A DNA stretch of 64,000 bases, from contig JADJZJ010000023.1 of NCBI GenBank assembly GCA_016715765.1, positions 3,661 to 67,660 on the forward strand, in the 5' to 3' direction. Origin of the DNA: Opitutaceae bacterium. GTDB lineage: Bacteria > Verrucomicrobiota > Verrucomicrobiia > Opitutales > Opitutaceae. Below are positions 1 through 8,207 of the stretch, piece after piece. The notes beneath the pieces were generated by a model. It ran no database searches. It was not told the DNA's origin and saw only the letters and a list, made by a program, of their open reading frames with translations. Made by a program: the position numbers and the translations under genes. Within the stretch, counting starts at the first letter, position 1, and each line of letters starts with the position of its first letter.

Positions 1-1475
1 AGGGCGAGGTTCAGGTTGGTGTGCAACACCCGGAACGGCTCCTGCCCGGCCGGATCGGGGTCCTCGTGGTCGGAAGGCGCGAGATGGAAGGGGATGACGC
101 CGAGCACGGGGAGCTTCAGCCGGGTCTCGACGTCGGCGACGTTGCGGAAGCTGGTGTCGAAATACTCCATGAGGACGGCGACGCCGACGCCGAAGATGAG
201 GCCGAAAACGACGGCGAACCCGATGTTGAGCGGCCAGCTGGGCTTGCTCGGACGGCGGGCGGGTTCGGCGGTGTTGAGGATCTCGATGGTCTTCTTGGGC
301 ACCTGGAAATCGATTTCGCGCTGGCGCAGCGTGAGCTTGAGGGTGGTCAGCAGGCGGGTCTCGTCGTCCAGCTTCTGCGCGGCCTCCTCGAAGGGGCGCA
401 TGCGGTCGCGGGCGGAGAGGATCTGGTCGACCTTGGCCTGCGCGAGCTGCTTGCGGAGCTCGGCCACGCGGGACTCGGCCTCGTTGTAGGTGATTTCCAG
501 CGAACTCTCGTAGCCGCGCAGCAGGGCCTCGAGCTGCTCGCGCATCTTCAGGCGGTTCTCGGCGGCGGCGATCAGCTCGGGGTGCGCCTCGCCGAGGCGG
601 CCCTTGAGGCGCGTGAGGGTCTGGTCGGCGACGAGGTAGGCCTGCAGGAGGTTCTGGATGTTGCTGTCCTGGATGAGCTCGGAATTCACGAGGCTCAGGC
701 GGTCCTCGACCGGGATGCTCTTGAAGCGCTCCCAGCGGGTCTTGCGGCCGATGGCGTCGACGCTGAGCGCGATGAGCGAGTTCTGCATCTGCCGCAGGGT
801 CTCGATCTCCATGTCGCTGTAGCGGGCGTTGAGGTCGACGCCGGAGATGTTCAGGTCCTTGCGGAGCTTTTCGACGATGTCGCGCTGGGCGGTGACGATG
901 CTCTCCTGGGCCAGCAGTTCCTGCTTGAGCTGGGCCATGCCCTCGCGCTGGCCGGAGGTGGCGAGGGCGATGCGGTCCTCGGAATAGACGCGGGCGATCT
1001 CATTGGCGATGAGGGCGGCCAGGCCGGCATCCTGGGCGTAGACATTGAGCTCGATCAGGGAGGAGGCGCGCGGCGACTCGACGCGGAGCATCTTGTCGAC
1101 GAGGTACTGGTAGGTGATGGCGTTGGGCAGCGAGCCGGTGACGCCGAGGATGCGGGCGAGCCGGGTGTTGAGCTCGAGGTTCGCGATGACGGGGTAGATG
1201 ATTTTCTCCGACTGGATGATGCGAAACTGGTCCTGCAGGAAATACGGGTCGTAGTAGTTGGAGGTCTGGGTCTGGAAGAGCTTCACCTCGCTCTCGGGCT
1301 TCTCGACGCGGATTTTGGTGGTGGCGAGATACCAGCGGGGCAGAAAGGCGGTGACGATCAGGGTGGTCACCAGGACCAGGGCGAGCACGAGGGCGATCAG
1401 CGACTTGCGCAGCCGGAGGATCTGGAGGAAATCAGAAAGCGAAGCCTGTTCTTTGCTGGCGGTGGTGGCTGCCAT
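1..1475 (-). CDS. Polysaccharide co-polymerase, Wzz/GumC type, probably with a BY-kinase domain (3' part outside the window)
   Basis: The protein reads leftwards from an ATG at 1475 and has no stop before the window edge, so only about 491 residues are visible. It has a short cytoplasmic N-terminus, a membrane segment at about residues 24-44 (SLIALVLALVLVTTLIVTAF), a long periplasmic region rich in coiled-coil heptads, and a second membrane segment near residues 405-425. After that comes VLGVIPF and EPFRVLHTNL, which resembles the linker before the cytoplasmic tyrosine autokinase domain of Wzc/CpsD-like proteins. Known members control chain length and export of capsule or exopolysaccharide in the inner membrane. 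It follows the beta-barrel and GT-C genes on the same strand, which supports an exopolysaccharide locus. The kinase domain itself is inferred, not seen. Confidence 0.88.
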   Translation of the reverse strand, partial: MAATTASKEQASLSDFLQILRLRKSLIALVLALVLVTTLIVTAFLPRWYLATTKIRVEKPESEVKLFQTQTSNYYDPYFLQDQFRIIQSEKIIYPVIANLELNTRLARILGVTGSLPNAITYQYLVDKMLRVESPRASSLIELNVYAQDAGLAALIANEIARVYSEDRIALATSGQREGMAQLKQELLAQESIVTAQRDIVEKLRKDLNISGVDLNARYSDMEIETLRQMQNSLIALSVDAIGRKTRWERFKSIPVEDRLSLVNSELIQDSNIQNLLQAYLVADQTLTRLKGRLGEAHPELIAAAENRLKMREQLEALLRGYESSLEITYNEAESRVAELRKQLAQAKVDQILSARDRMRPFEEAAQKLDDETRLLTTLKLTLRQREIDFQVPKKTIEILNTAEPARRPSKPSWPLNIGFAVVFGLIFGVGVAVLMEYFDTSFRNVADVETRLKLPVLGVIPFHLAPSDHEDPDPAGQEPFRVLHTNLNLA

Positions 1476-1573
1476 GGAGTGCCGCCAGCGAACTTGCCAC
1501 GGCGGTGGTCAGCAAGCTCATAGTGCCTTCCTTCGCCGAGGCTTCGGAAGGCTCGGCCCTCCGGGGCCCGATT

Positions 1574-1646
1574 CTTTCTCTTTCTCTTTCTCTTTCTCCT
1601 GCCTCGGGGTTTGGCGGGAGGTGAATCCGGCGTGGACCAAGGTCCA
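1574..1646. repeat. TTTCTC microsatellite and short palindrome in the 1476-1720 gap
   Basis: The gap between the beta-barrel gene and the co-polymerase gene holds about four tandem TTTCTC units at 1574-1598. It also holds the palindrome TGGACCAAGGTCCA at 1633-1646, followed by GCCCTACA. Both motifs recur in other intergenic regions of this window (about 7,970, 22,030, 42,890, 62,680 and 63,780). No gene is seen in the gap. Confidence 0.7.
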
Positions 1647-1720
1647 GCCCTACATTGGCCGGAGGCAGACCCTCGGACTTTCGACTCCTCGATTTCCGGG
1701 ACGTAGCCGCCAGACGCTGC

Positions 1721-2893
1721 TCAGAACGAATACACCGCGCTGATGCCGTAGCGGGTGCGCTTCAGCTCGCGCGCGCTGTCGTCGGACTTCACGCGGTCGT
1801 TGTCGAAGGTTGCCGATACGGTCCAGTGCTGGGTCGGGAGGTAGGAGAGCGCCATGCCGAAACGGGTGGTCTTGTCATCCACGTCCACCTGGCCGGGGCG
1901 TCCGAGGAGGGTGGACGGCTCGTAGGTGAGCGAGGTCGAGGCCACGATCAGCGCGCTGACCGCGTGCTGCAGGTTCACGAAGAAGCGGTTGACCTGGGTG
2001 TCGGTGAACTGGGCGACGTTGGAGGCCTCCTCGAGGGTGTGCACATAGCCGGCGGTGAGGTAGGACCGCTCGGCGTAGTCGTACTTGCACGACAGCTCGA
2101 GGTAGGGCGCGTCCTCGTCACCGGCGCCGTCGCGGGTGCGCCATTCGTAGCCGAGGCGGCCGGAGGCGGTCATCTTGCTGGCCACGTTGTAGTCGAAACC
2201 GCCGATGAGGAAATTGGACTGCTTGTCCTTGTTGCCGCCGGCGGTGCGGTAGTTCACGTCCTGGCGCCGGTATTCGCCGATCGCCTTGAGCTCGGGCACA
2301 ACATCATAGCTGATGGCCAGGCCGTAGAGATTCTCGGTGCGGTCCAGGCTGTCGCCCAGCGTCGAGTTGTCGTAGCGGTAGTTGATCGTGCGCGCCTTGA
2401 GCGTGGCGTTGGTCTGCTCGTTGAGGTTGGTCACCAGCCGGCCGTCGAGCTGGTTGCGCTTGAAGGACTGGTCGGTGTTGACCGGGATGCCGGCGAGGAG
2501 GGCCTCGGGATTCTTGGCGATGGTGTAGTTGTCGCTGACGTCGATGTTGGTCGCGTCGCTGAAGGCATGCGCCACGCGCACGTTGAAATCATGACTGTCG
2601 AGCGTCTTGTCGCCGGGACGATCCTGGAACTGGTCGATTGTCAGCCGGTACGAGGCGGAGAAGAACGTCTGATCGGTGAGCGACGAGTTGAACTTGACCG
2701 TGGGTTCGAAGGTAAAAAGGGAGCTGCTGATGGCGGAATTGGCAGCGCCGAAGATGTTGCTGTCGTGGGAGAAACCCGCCTTGACGGAGGCGGACAACTC
2801 CTTGCCCTGCTCCTGTTCCGGGATGGGTGCGTACACAGCCATGGCCGCGGATGCCGTCAAAACGGCGAGGGGTAGGTAGCGGTGTGTTTTCAT
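1721..2893 (-). CDS. Outer-membrane beta-barrel protein of an exopolysaccharide locus
   Basis: This 390-residue protein starts at the ATG at 2893, giving MKTHRYLPLAVLTASAAMAV, a typical signal peptide; longer in-frame reading upstream has no signal. The mature part is made of alternating aromatic/polar strands (for example FSASYRLTIDQF, YGLAISYDVV) and ends in SAVYSF, the terminal aromatic residue expected for outer-membrane barrels. It resembles the putative beta-barrel porin 2 family found in exopolysaccharide loci, where the protein may help the polymer cross the outer membrane. It lies 49 bp downstream of the GT-C-like gene and upstream of the co-polymerase, all on one strand. Membership of the export system is inferred from that context. 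Confidence 0.8.
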   Translation of the reverse strand: MKTHRYLPLAVLTASAAMAVYAPIPEQEQGKELSASVKAGFSHDSNIFGAANSAISSSLFTFEPTVKFNSSLTDQTFFSASYRLTIDQFQDRPGDKTLDSHDFNVRVAHAFSDATNIDVSDNYTIAKNPEALLAGIPVNTDQSFKRNQLDGRLVTNLNEQTNATLKARTINYRYDNSTLGDSLDRTENLYGLAISYDVVPELKAIGEYRRQDVNYRTAGGNKDKQSNFLIGGFDYNVASKMTASGRLGYEWRTRDGAGDEDAPYLELSCKYDYAERSYLTAGYVHTLEEASNVAQFTDTQVNRFFVNLQHAVSALIVASTSLTYEPSTLLGRPGQVDVDDKTTRFGMALSYLPTQHWTVSATFDNDRVKSDDSARELKRTRYGISAVYSF

Positions 2894-2942
2894 AAGCTGA
2901 AGACCGGCTGCAAGCTGTGAACCAAGGAGGTGCCCAAGGCAA

Positions 2943-4739
2943 TTATTTTCCCCTTGGCCGGGGGAGGGACGGATTGAACAGGATGTAGAGATTGTCGCTG
3001 AGCCGCTGGGGCGCATTGAGGGGGAAATCCGCCGGCACCACCCCCTTGGCGAGCCCGGAATAGATGCGGCTCCATTCCCCGAACCGCTCGGTGCCCATGC
3101 CGCGGGAATTGATCGCGCTCGCCTGGCTCACCGCGAGATCGGCGAAGAATGGCCGCTCCAGGCTGTGGGGCGTAAGGAGCAGCAGACCCAGGTTTTGCTC
3201 CAGCGTGATGGCGTAGAAATCCCGCAGCCGGTCCGGCTGCGCCCAGGCCCGCTGGTCGCCATACCAGGCCGCGCCCGCCGGCACGTCGGCCATGACCGCA
3301 TAGCGGCCCGCGGCCTCCCGGCGCACCAATTCATCGCGCAAGCCCTGAAAAAGTCCCGGGAAGTAAGGGGGATAATGGAAATGCAGCCGGCGCGGCTCCA
3401 GGACGTCGTGCAGGAGCGGCACCGCGTGCAGCAGCAGGAGGGCCGCGGCCGCCGCGCGCGGCCAGGCGGCCAGCGTGGGATTGCTGCCCACCACGAGGAA
3501 GAAGAACGCCGCGCCGAAAATGATCATGAGGGGCGCCAGATAATAGACGGGCAGGCGCTCGCTGGCCCCGGAATTGCACACGGCCTGGGCCAGAATCAGC
3601 ACCCCCAGCGCGACAGTGAAGACCCAGCGCATCCGGTCCACAGCGGCCTGGCGGAAAGCGTAGAGCCAGCCGGTCACAAAGAACGCGGCGAACCACATCG
3701 CCCCGCCGGCCCAGATCCGGGAGGTGACCGTTTCCTGCAGCGCGGTCAGGGTCTTGTTGCCGAGTTTCTTGAGATCAATGTCCGGGCCGTCCGCCGACAG
3801 GGTGGCCGTCACGCGCGCGGGCTCGGCCGTGGAGTCGCCGGCCTTGAGCGCCACGTTCTGCGCCGCGAGCGCCACGGGATGCCCGGCCAGCGCCACGTTG
3901 CGCACCATCCACGGACCCGTCACGACGGCAAACAGCAGCGCCACCAAACCGAGGGCGGGCCAGCGCCGGTGGGCGGGAAACCGCCACGCCACGTACCCGA
4001 ACGCCACCAACACGAGCGCACCCGCCGAGTATTCCGTGAGAAACATCAGGCCGCAGACCGCGCCGAGCGCCGCCGCCCAGGCCGGGGCGGAACGCCGCGC
4101 CTGCGCGAGGGCCTGCTCCAGTTCCCACCAGAGGCGGAAGGCGGCCAGGGCCAGCACCATGAGCAGCGGCAGGCCGTTGACCGCCACGGTGTGCCGCCAC
4201 AGCGGCATCGAAAGCATGAGCGCCAGCGCCGCCACCCACCCCACCCTCGGCTCGAACAGCCGGCGGCCGAGGTCGTAGGTCAGCCAGGCCGCCACCCAGA
4301 GCAAAATGAGATTGAGCCCGAGCAGGAAATAATCGGCGGCAAACCCGTCCGGCGGCACCGGGGCCTTGCTGAAGAGGCCGGCACGCACGCCCTCGGGCAG
4401 CACGCGCAGGCCCGCCGCGATGACCAGCGAGTATAGCGGGGCCTGGTGCAGTTCGGGCAGGGCGTGCTGCGGATCAAAATCCCGGCCGCGCGCCGCCAGC
4501 ACCGCCACGGTCTGCGGGTAGTTGACCTGCGTCGTGAACCCCTCGCCGCGGGCCAGCTGCCGGCCGACGTCCGCCTGGAGCAGCACGGCCTCGCTGGACG
4601 GACCGTGAAACTGCTTCCACGCGACCAGCAGGGAAAGCGCCAGGCCGCCGACCAGGACGGCCGCGAGGCGGACCCAGCGGGCGCCCTCGCCCATCTCCAG
4701 CCAGTGAATCCACTCCTGGGCGGTGCGTGGGAATTTCAT
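2943..4739 (-). CDS. Multi-pass membrane protein, GT-C / family 39 glycosyltransferase-like
   Basis: The 598-residue protein has a short cytosolic N-terminus, a first membrane helix at about residues 24-41 and roughly ten further hydrophobic segments, then a soluble C-terminal domain from about residue 450. This layout matches GT-C glycosyltransferases (ArnT/PMT-like), which use lipid-linked sugar donors on the periplasmic face. After the first helix, a periplasmic loop contains SSEAVLLQADVGRQLARGEGF, close to the acidic-residue loop of that fold; the catalytic acid cannot be assigned with certainty. The gene begins 10 bp after the stop of the sigma-54 regulator and is followed by the beta-barrel gene, so it is likely part of one exopolysaccharide operon. 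The substrate is unknown. Confidence 0.72.
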   Translation of the reverse strand: MKFPRTAQEWIHWLEMGEGARWVRLAAVLVGGLALSLLVAWKQFHGPSSEAVLLQADVGRQLARGEGFTTQVNYPQTVAVLAARGRDFDPQHALPELHQAPLYSLVIAAGLRVLPEGVRAGLFSKAPVPPDGFAADYFLLGLNLILLWVAAWLTYDLGRRLFEPRVGWVAALALMLSMPLWRHTVAVNGLPLLMVLALAAFRLWWELEQALAQARRSAPAWAAALGAVCGLMFLTEYSAGALVLVAFGYVAWRFPAHRRWPALGLVALLFAVVTGPWMVRNVALAGHPVALAAQNVALKAGDSTAEPARVTATLSADGPDIDLKKLGNKTLTALQETVTSRIWAGGAMWFAAFFVTGWLYAFRQAAVDRMRWVFTVALGVLILAQAVCNSGASERLPVYYLAPLMIIFGAAFFFLVVGSNPTLAAWPRAAAAALLLLHAVPLLHDVLEPRRLHFHYPPYFPGLFQGLRDELVRREAAGRYAVMADVPAGAAWYGDQRAWAQPDRLRDFYAITLEQNLGLLLLTPHSLERPFFADLAVSQASAINSRGMGTERFGEWSRIYSGLAKGVVPADFPLNAPQRLSDNLYILFNPSLPRPRGK

Positions 4740-4749
4740 CGCGGTGCGT

Positions 4750-6120
4750 TCAATCGGTCACGTCGAGCTCGGGCCATTCCACCAGCTTGCGGTGCAGGGT
4801 GCGGCGGCTGATGCCCATGAGGGTCGCCGCCTTGGTGCGGTTGCCCCGCGACTTGATGAGCGCCTCGCGGAGCAGGCGCTTCTCGTTCTCGGCCACGGAA
4901 AGCGGATTGGCCAGCGGCGCGGGCGCGCCGTCCACCGCGGGCCCGGCCACCGCGCCGCGGAACTTGGGTTCGAGGTCGTATTCGCTGAGCGACTTGCCGC
5001 GGTGCATCACGACGGCGTTCTCGCAGAAATTGCGCAGTTCGCGGATGTTGCCCGGCCACGGGTAGCGTTGGAGCGTCTGCACCGCACCCGGGTCGAGCGT
5101 GAGCGGGGGCAGACCGTTTTCCGCAGCGAAGATGCGGATGAAATGAGCCAGCAGCAGGGGGATATCCTCCGCGCGGTCGCGCAGCGGCGGCATCGTGATG
5201 CGCACGACGTTGAGGCGGAAAAAGAGGTCCTCGCGGAATTTTCCCTCCTTCACCAGCTGCTCCAGGGTGCGGTTGGTCGCCGCCACGAGGCGCACGTCGA
5301 GGTCGATCGGCTTCGAGCCGCCCACGCGCTCGATGCTGCGGGTCTCGAGGAAACGCAGCAGCTTGACCTGGGTGGAGGCGGAGATTTCCCCGATTTCGTC
5401 GAGGAAGAGCGTGCCGCCGTCCGCCGACTCGAACCGCCCCACCCGGCGCTCCGTCGCACCGGTGAAGGAACCCTTCTCATGGCCGAAGATCTCGCTCTCC
5501 AGCAGGCTCTCGGACAGGGCCGCGCAGTGCACCGCGATGAACGGAGCGCGGGTGCGGGGGCTGACCTGGTGGATGGCCTGCGCGATGAGTTCCTTGCCCG
5601 TGCCGGACTCGCCCTCGATCAGGATCGTGGCCCGGGAGGGTGCGACGAGGCGGACCTTGTCCACCACGGCCTTGAGGGGCGCCGAATGACCGATGATGTG
5701 GTCGAAGCTGAACTTCTCGTCCAGGCGCTCGTGCAGCTGCTTGACCTCGACCTCGAGCGTCCGGGTCTTGAGCGCCCGCTGGATGAGCACCTCGAGGCGC
5801 TCGATGTTGACCGGCTTGGTCAGAAAATCCACCGCACCGCGTTTCATGGCCTCGACCGCAGTCTCGATGTTGCCGTAGGCCGTCATCATGAGGACGGCGG
5901 GGCGGTTGGGCAGCGCCAGGGCCCGGTCGATGACCTTCAGGCCGGATTTGCCGGGCATGCGCAGGTCGGTCAAAATGACCTCGAAGGGCTGCGCGTCCAT
6001 GAGGTTGAAGGCCTCATCGGCATTGGCGGCCAAGGAAACGTCGTAGTTATCGGACAAGGCCTCACGCAAACCTTCACGCGAGTGCTTTTCATCGTCCACG
6101 ATGAGGATGCTGGGCACCAT
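4750..6120 (-). CDS. Sigma-54-dependent response regulator, NtrC/AtoC type
   Basis: The protein has 456 residues in the usual three-domain order. An N-terminal receiver carries the phospho-acceptor Asp52 in ILTDLRMPG. The central AAA+ domain has Walker A GESGTGKE, a sigma-54 contact loop GSFTGA (Ser in place of the usual Ala) and Walker B GGTLFLDEIGE. A C-terminal Fis-type helix-turn-helix (RGNRTKAATLMGISRRTLHRK, last 35 residues) binds DNA. Such proteins activate RpoN promoters after phosphorylation. The gene is 10 bp upstream of the GT-C-like gene, so it probably heads and may control the polysaccharide operon. Its cognate kinase is not adjacent; the PAS kinase at 22.1-23.3 kb is one candidate only. 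No convincing -24/-12 promoter was found nearby. Confidence 0.93.
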   Translation of the reverse strand: MVPSILIVDDEKHSREGLREALSDNYDVSLAANADEAFNLMDAQPFEVILTDLRMPGKSGLKVIDRALALPNRPAVLMMTAYGNIETAVEAMKRGAVDFLTKPVNIERLEVLIQRALKTRTLEVEVKQLHERLDEKFSFDHIIGHSAPLKAVVDKVRLVAPSRATILIEGESGTGKELIAQAIHQVSPRTRAPFIAVHCAALSESLLESEIFGHEKGSFTGATERRVGRFESADGGTLFLDEIGEISASTQVKLLRFLETRSIERVGGSKPIDLDVRLVAATNRTLEQLVKEGKFREDLFFRLNVVRITMPPLRDRAEDIPLLLAHFIRIFAAENGLPPLTLDPGAVQTLQRYPWPGNIRELRNFCENAVVMHRGKSLSEYDLEPKFRGAVAGPAVDGAPAPLANPLSVAENEKRLLREALIKSRGNRTKAATLMGISRRTLHRKLVEWPELDVTD

Positions 6121-6450
6121 GGGACGGTAGTCAGTCGCCTAACTAAAATCGGTCAACGGGAAATAATGGCACAGTTGCGCAAATTAGGAGTGATTCGTAG
6201 TGCTGGTCTTTAGCCAGCACTGGTTTGGGAGCGATACCCCCGGCGCAGCGTGGTGAGCGCGGACTGAAGTTCCGCGCTACGAGCCCGAACGCCTCGCCCA
6301 GCTCGGGCTGCTGGTCCTTAGCCGCGGGTTGGGCGCGCGCGGTGAGGCGCACTGAAGTCCGCGCTACTTGCGTCTCCCGCGCTTTCGCGCTGCATCCGCA
6401 GTGCGGCGTGCAATAGGCAGGTCACAGACCTGCCCTACTTGATATCCACC
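6121..6450. repeat. Intergenic region with low-order repeats
   Basis: These 330 bases hold no supported gene. They contain the short hairpin AGTGCTGGTCTTTAGCCAGCACT (about 6199-6221) and two related stretches ending in 'ccgcgctac' (about 6270 and 6355). A short inverted pair, CAGGTCACAGACCTG, lies at about 6418-6432. The same motif types recur at about 29,700, 29,780 and 37,190. They look like decayed palindromic repeat units. Confidence 0.5.
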
Positions 6451-6720
6451 TCAATGCAGCTTGCTGCGCGAGGGTTCGCAGTCGGGCTGGCCTTCGTAGA
6501 TGTGCACGGAACCGGCGGAATCGCTCCACATCGGCAGCGTGTTTTTCCGCCATTCGCGGGTTTCCACGATCTCCTTGTTCAACTCCGTGGTCTCACCCTT
6601 CAACATCAGCTGATTGAGGCCGGCGTAGGCGATGTCCTCGGGACTCACCCCGAGTTTCTTGGCATAGCGTTCGATGGCGTCAAATTCGGCGTATTCGAGA
6701 TGTAGTTTGATGACACTCAT
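6451..6720 (-). CDS. Small protein with ribbon-helix-helix-like N-terminus
   Basis: The 89-residue protein starts at the ATG at 6720, which is preceded by a good GGAGG Shine-Dalgarno six bases upstream; this settles the start over longer in-frame options. The N-terminus (MSVIKLHLEYAEFDAIERYA) has a beta strand followed by two helices (KKLGVSPEDIAYAGLNQLML), as in CopG/Arc-type DNA-binding proteins. The C-terminal 40 residues are polar and without a recognised domain. No toxin gene is adjacent, so an antitoxin role has no support. The function is unknown; a small transcription factor is the best guess. Confidence 0.6.
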   Translation of the reverse strand: MSVIKLHLEYAEFDAIERYAKKLGVSPEDIAYAGLNQLMLKGETTELNKEIVETREWRKNTLPMWSDSAGSVHIYEGQPDCEPSRSKLH

Positions 6721-7041
6721 GGGGGGCCTCCGGTTTTTTGGGGGGTTGGGTTGTCTGGAACCAAGATGGCGCACCCATTGACGGCAGGCAAGAGCCCACC
6801 GTGCGGCGGGCCAATCAGACGTCCGACTTATACCTCCCAATAATTGCCATCGCAATCAGGCCTGGCCGCGGTAGGCAGCCCGCTGGCGGGCGCGGGTTGG
6901 GCGCGAGCAAGCTCGCTGACCTACGGATTACGGCAATGGCCAACGCCTCCCTAATATTCACCCCTCCCGGCCGACGCGCCCTTGTCAAAAGTCCGCGACC
7001 ATCCAATGTGCACCGGAATTCCACCGGTGCTTCCCCCTACC
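6721..7041. other. Divergent intergenic region, no gene seen
   Basis: This 321-base stretch separates two divergent genes and so must carry both promoters. No strong -35/-10 pair stands out in the GC-rich sequence. A small inverted pair, GAGCAAGCTCGCTG, lies near 6905-6918. Nothing else is recognisable. Confidence 0.45.
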
Positions 7042-7881
7042 ATGAATTGCCGCCCGGCCATGCTGCTCCTGCGCCTCTCTGCCGTCACTGCCATGTTGTG
7101 CGGCAGCGCGGTCGCGCCGGCGGCCGAATCGCCCGCCCCGGTTGCCGCCAAGCCGGCCAAAAAAAACAGCACTGAAATCACCCTCGACATCGACGTCCGC
7201 ACTTCGGTGGACCGCCCCTTCAAGGGCCTGGGCAAGGCCCCGCGCAAGGAACACAGCAAAATCTACGGCATCGCCTCGGTCACCGACGCCAGTGGCGCCG
7301 TGTCGCTCATCCGGAAAGTGAAGGAGGGGGAAGTGCTGAAACATCTCCGGGAAGAGCTGGCCAGGCGGGGATTCCGCGAAATCACCGCCGGCGAAAAACC
7401 CGGGATCGTCCTCACGGTGTTTTACGGCCGCGGCTTCCTGCGCAATCCCTATCTCAGCGACGTGATGTACAATGAGTCCACGGATCCGCCGACAGCCACG
7501 ATCCTGGGCGGGATGCCCACCAATCTCATGCGACAGAAGGAACACGGCTTCGAGGAAAGGCTGCAAAAGGCCAACTTCGAAAAGCTCTTCATCCGCGTCA
7601 CCGCCTGGGAATACCACGAGCCCGGCGCCAAGACCGCGAAGGGCAAAAAGATCAAGCCGCGCGAACTCTGGAAGACCGACATGATCGTGGACGATCCGGC
7701 CAACCGCGACCTCAACCTCTTCATCAAGGAAATGTTCGCTGCCGGCGGACCGTGGTTTGACCGCGAGATGGACAAGGAGGAGGTCACCGTGTCCACCGAC
7801 ATCCCCGAGGGTAAGGTCATCTTGGGTCCGCTCTCCTTCCCCGAGGAGGACGCCGCAGGTGACGCGCCGAAGAAAAAGTGA
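7042..7881 (+). CDS. Secreted protein of unknown function (DUF4136-like at most)
   Basis: The 279-residue protein begins at the ATG at 7042, followed by a signal peptide (MLLLRLSAVTAMLCGSAV) and an Ala/Pro/Lys-rich linker to about residue 42. An ATG at 7060 is an alternative start. The rest has a region of the type 'KEGEVLKHLREELARRGFRE' followed by 'GIVLTVFYGRGF', loosely resembling lipoproteins that contain DUF4136; there is no lipobox, so it is probably periplasmic. No catalytic motif is seen. It stands alone: the small gene upstream is divergent and the kinase downstream is convergent. Confidence 0.7.
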   Translation: MNCRPAMLLLRLSAVTAMLCGSAVAPAAESPAPVAAKPAKKNSTEITLDIDVRTSVDRPFKGLGKAPRKEHSKIYGIASVTDASGAVSLIRKVKEGEVLKHLREELARRGFREITAGEKPGIVLTVFYGRGFLRNPYLSDVMYNESTDPPTATILGGMPTNLMRQKEHGFEERLQKANFEKLFIRVTAWEYHEPGAKTAKGKKIKPRELWKTDMIVDDPANRDLNLFIKEMFAAGGPWFDREMDKEEVTVSTDIPEGKVILGPLSFPEEDAAGDAPKKK

Positions 7882-7920
7882 CGGCGGGTGCAGAGTGGGC
7901 CGCCTCGCGGTTGGATGTAG

Positions 7921-7950
7921 GCGGGGATTCCGATCCCCGCCGTTTATTTT
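7921..7950 (+). terminator. Putative intrinsic terminator after the secreted protein gene
   Basis: The arms GCGGGGAT (7921-7928) and ATCCCCGC (7933-7940) form an eight-bp GC-rich stem with a four-base loop, followed by the T-rich run CGTTTATTTT. It lies 40 bp after the stop codon at 7881. The same GCGGGGATTCCGATCCCCGC motif type also occurs in the repeats, so it may be a repeat serving as terminator. Confidence 0.55.
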
Positions 7951-7953
7951 CAT

Positions 7954-8080
7954 AAACTAGAAACCAATCTTTCTCGTTCTCTTAATCTTTCTCTTTCTCC
8001 GGCCTTGAAGTACGGCGCACGATTGCGACCGAGGGCGGTCGCGCTCCCAGGCGGGGACCGGAATCCCCGCCCTACATCAA
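7954..8080 (+). repeat. Composite intergenic repeat, copy 1
   Basis: Modules occur in this order: CTAGAAACCAATCTTTCTCG, a TTTCTC-rich tract, 'gcgaccgagggcggtcgcgc', 'tcccaggcgggg', and 'ccccgccctac'. The same modules in the same order are found at 62660-62783, and inverted at 63664-63819. The copy lies between convergent genes. The rest of the gap to 8207 shows nothing else except a 'ctccgtagccttggcgaagg' module shared with about 63,712 and 63,845. Confidence 0.8.
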
Positions 8081-8207
8081 TCGGCCAGTCTGCGTTTGGC
8101 AGACCCCAAACGAGAGGCGGAAGCGATCAACGGGAGCCCTTGGTTTGCCTACCCTCCGTAGCCTTGGCGAAGGCGGGGTTAAATTCATCAGCGATCAAAA
8201 CCTGCTG

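Noticed and set aside
21..1523. Long plus-strand open frame opposite the co-polymerase gene
   Set aside because: It is the antisense shadow of the minus-strand gene. Its Gly/Leu/Asp-rich composition has no domain, and the minus strand shows clear Wzz/GumC features.
1574..1598. TTTCTC run as a CRISPR or promoter element
   Set aside because: It is a simple microsatellite that recurs as part of the composite repeats, with no spacers.
3165..4436. Plus-strand open frame rich in Arg, Gln and His
   Set aside because: It is antisense to the GT-C-like membrane protein and has no recognisable domain.
6160..6185. Possible sigma-54 promoter TGGCAC...TTGC
   Set aside because: The spacing between GG and GC is seven or nine bases instead of ten, and the site faces the wrong strand for the regulator gene.
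6451..6720. Ribbon-helix-helix protein as antitoxin
   Set aside because: There is no neighbouring toxin-like gene; the closest genes are divergent or distant.
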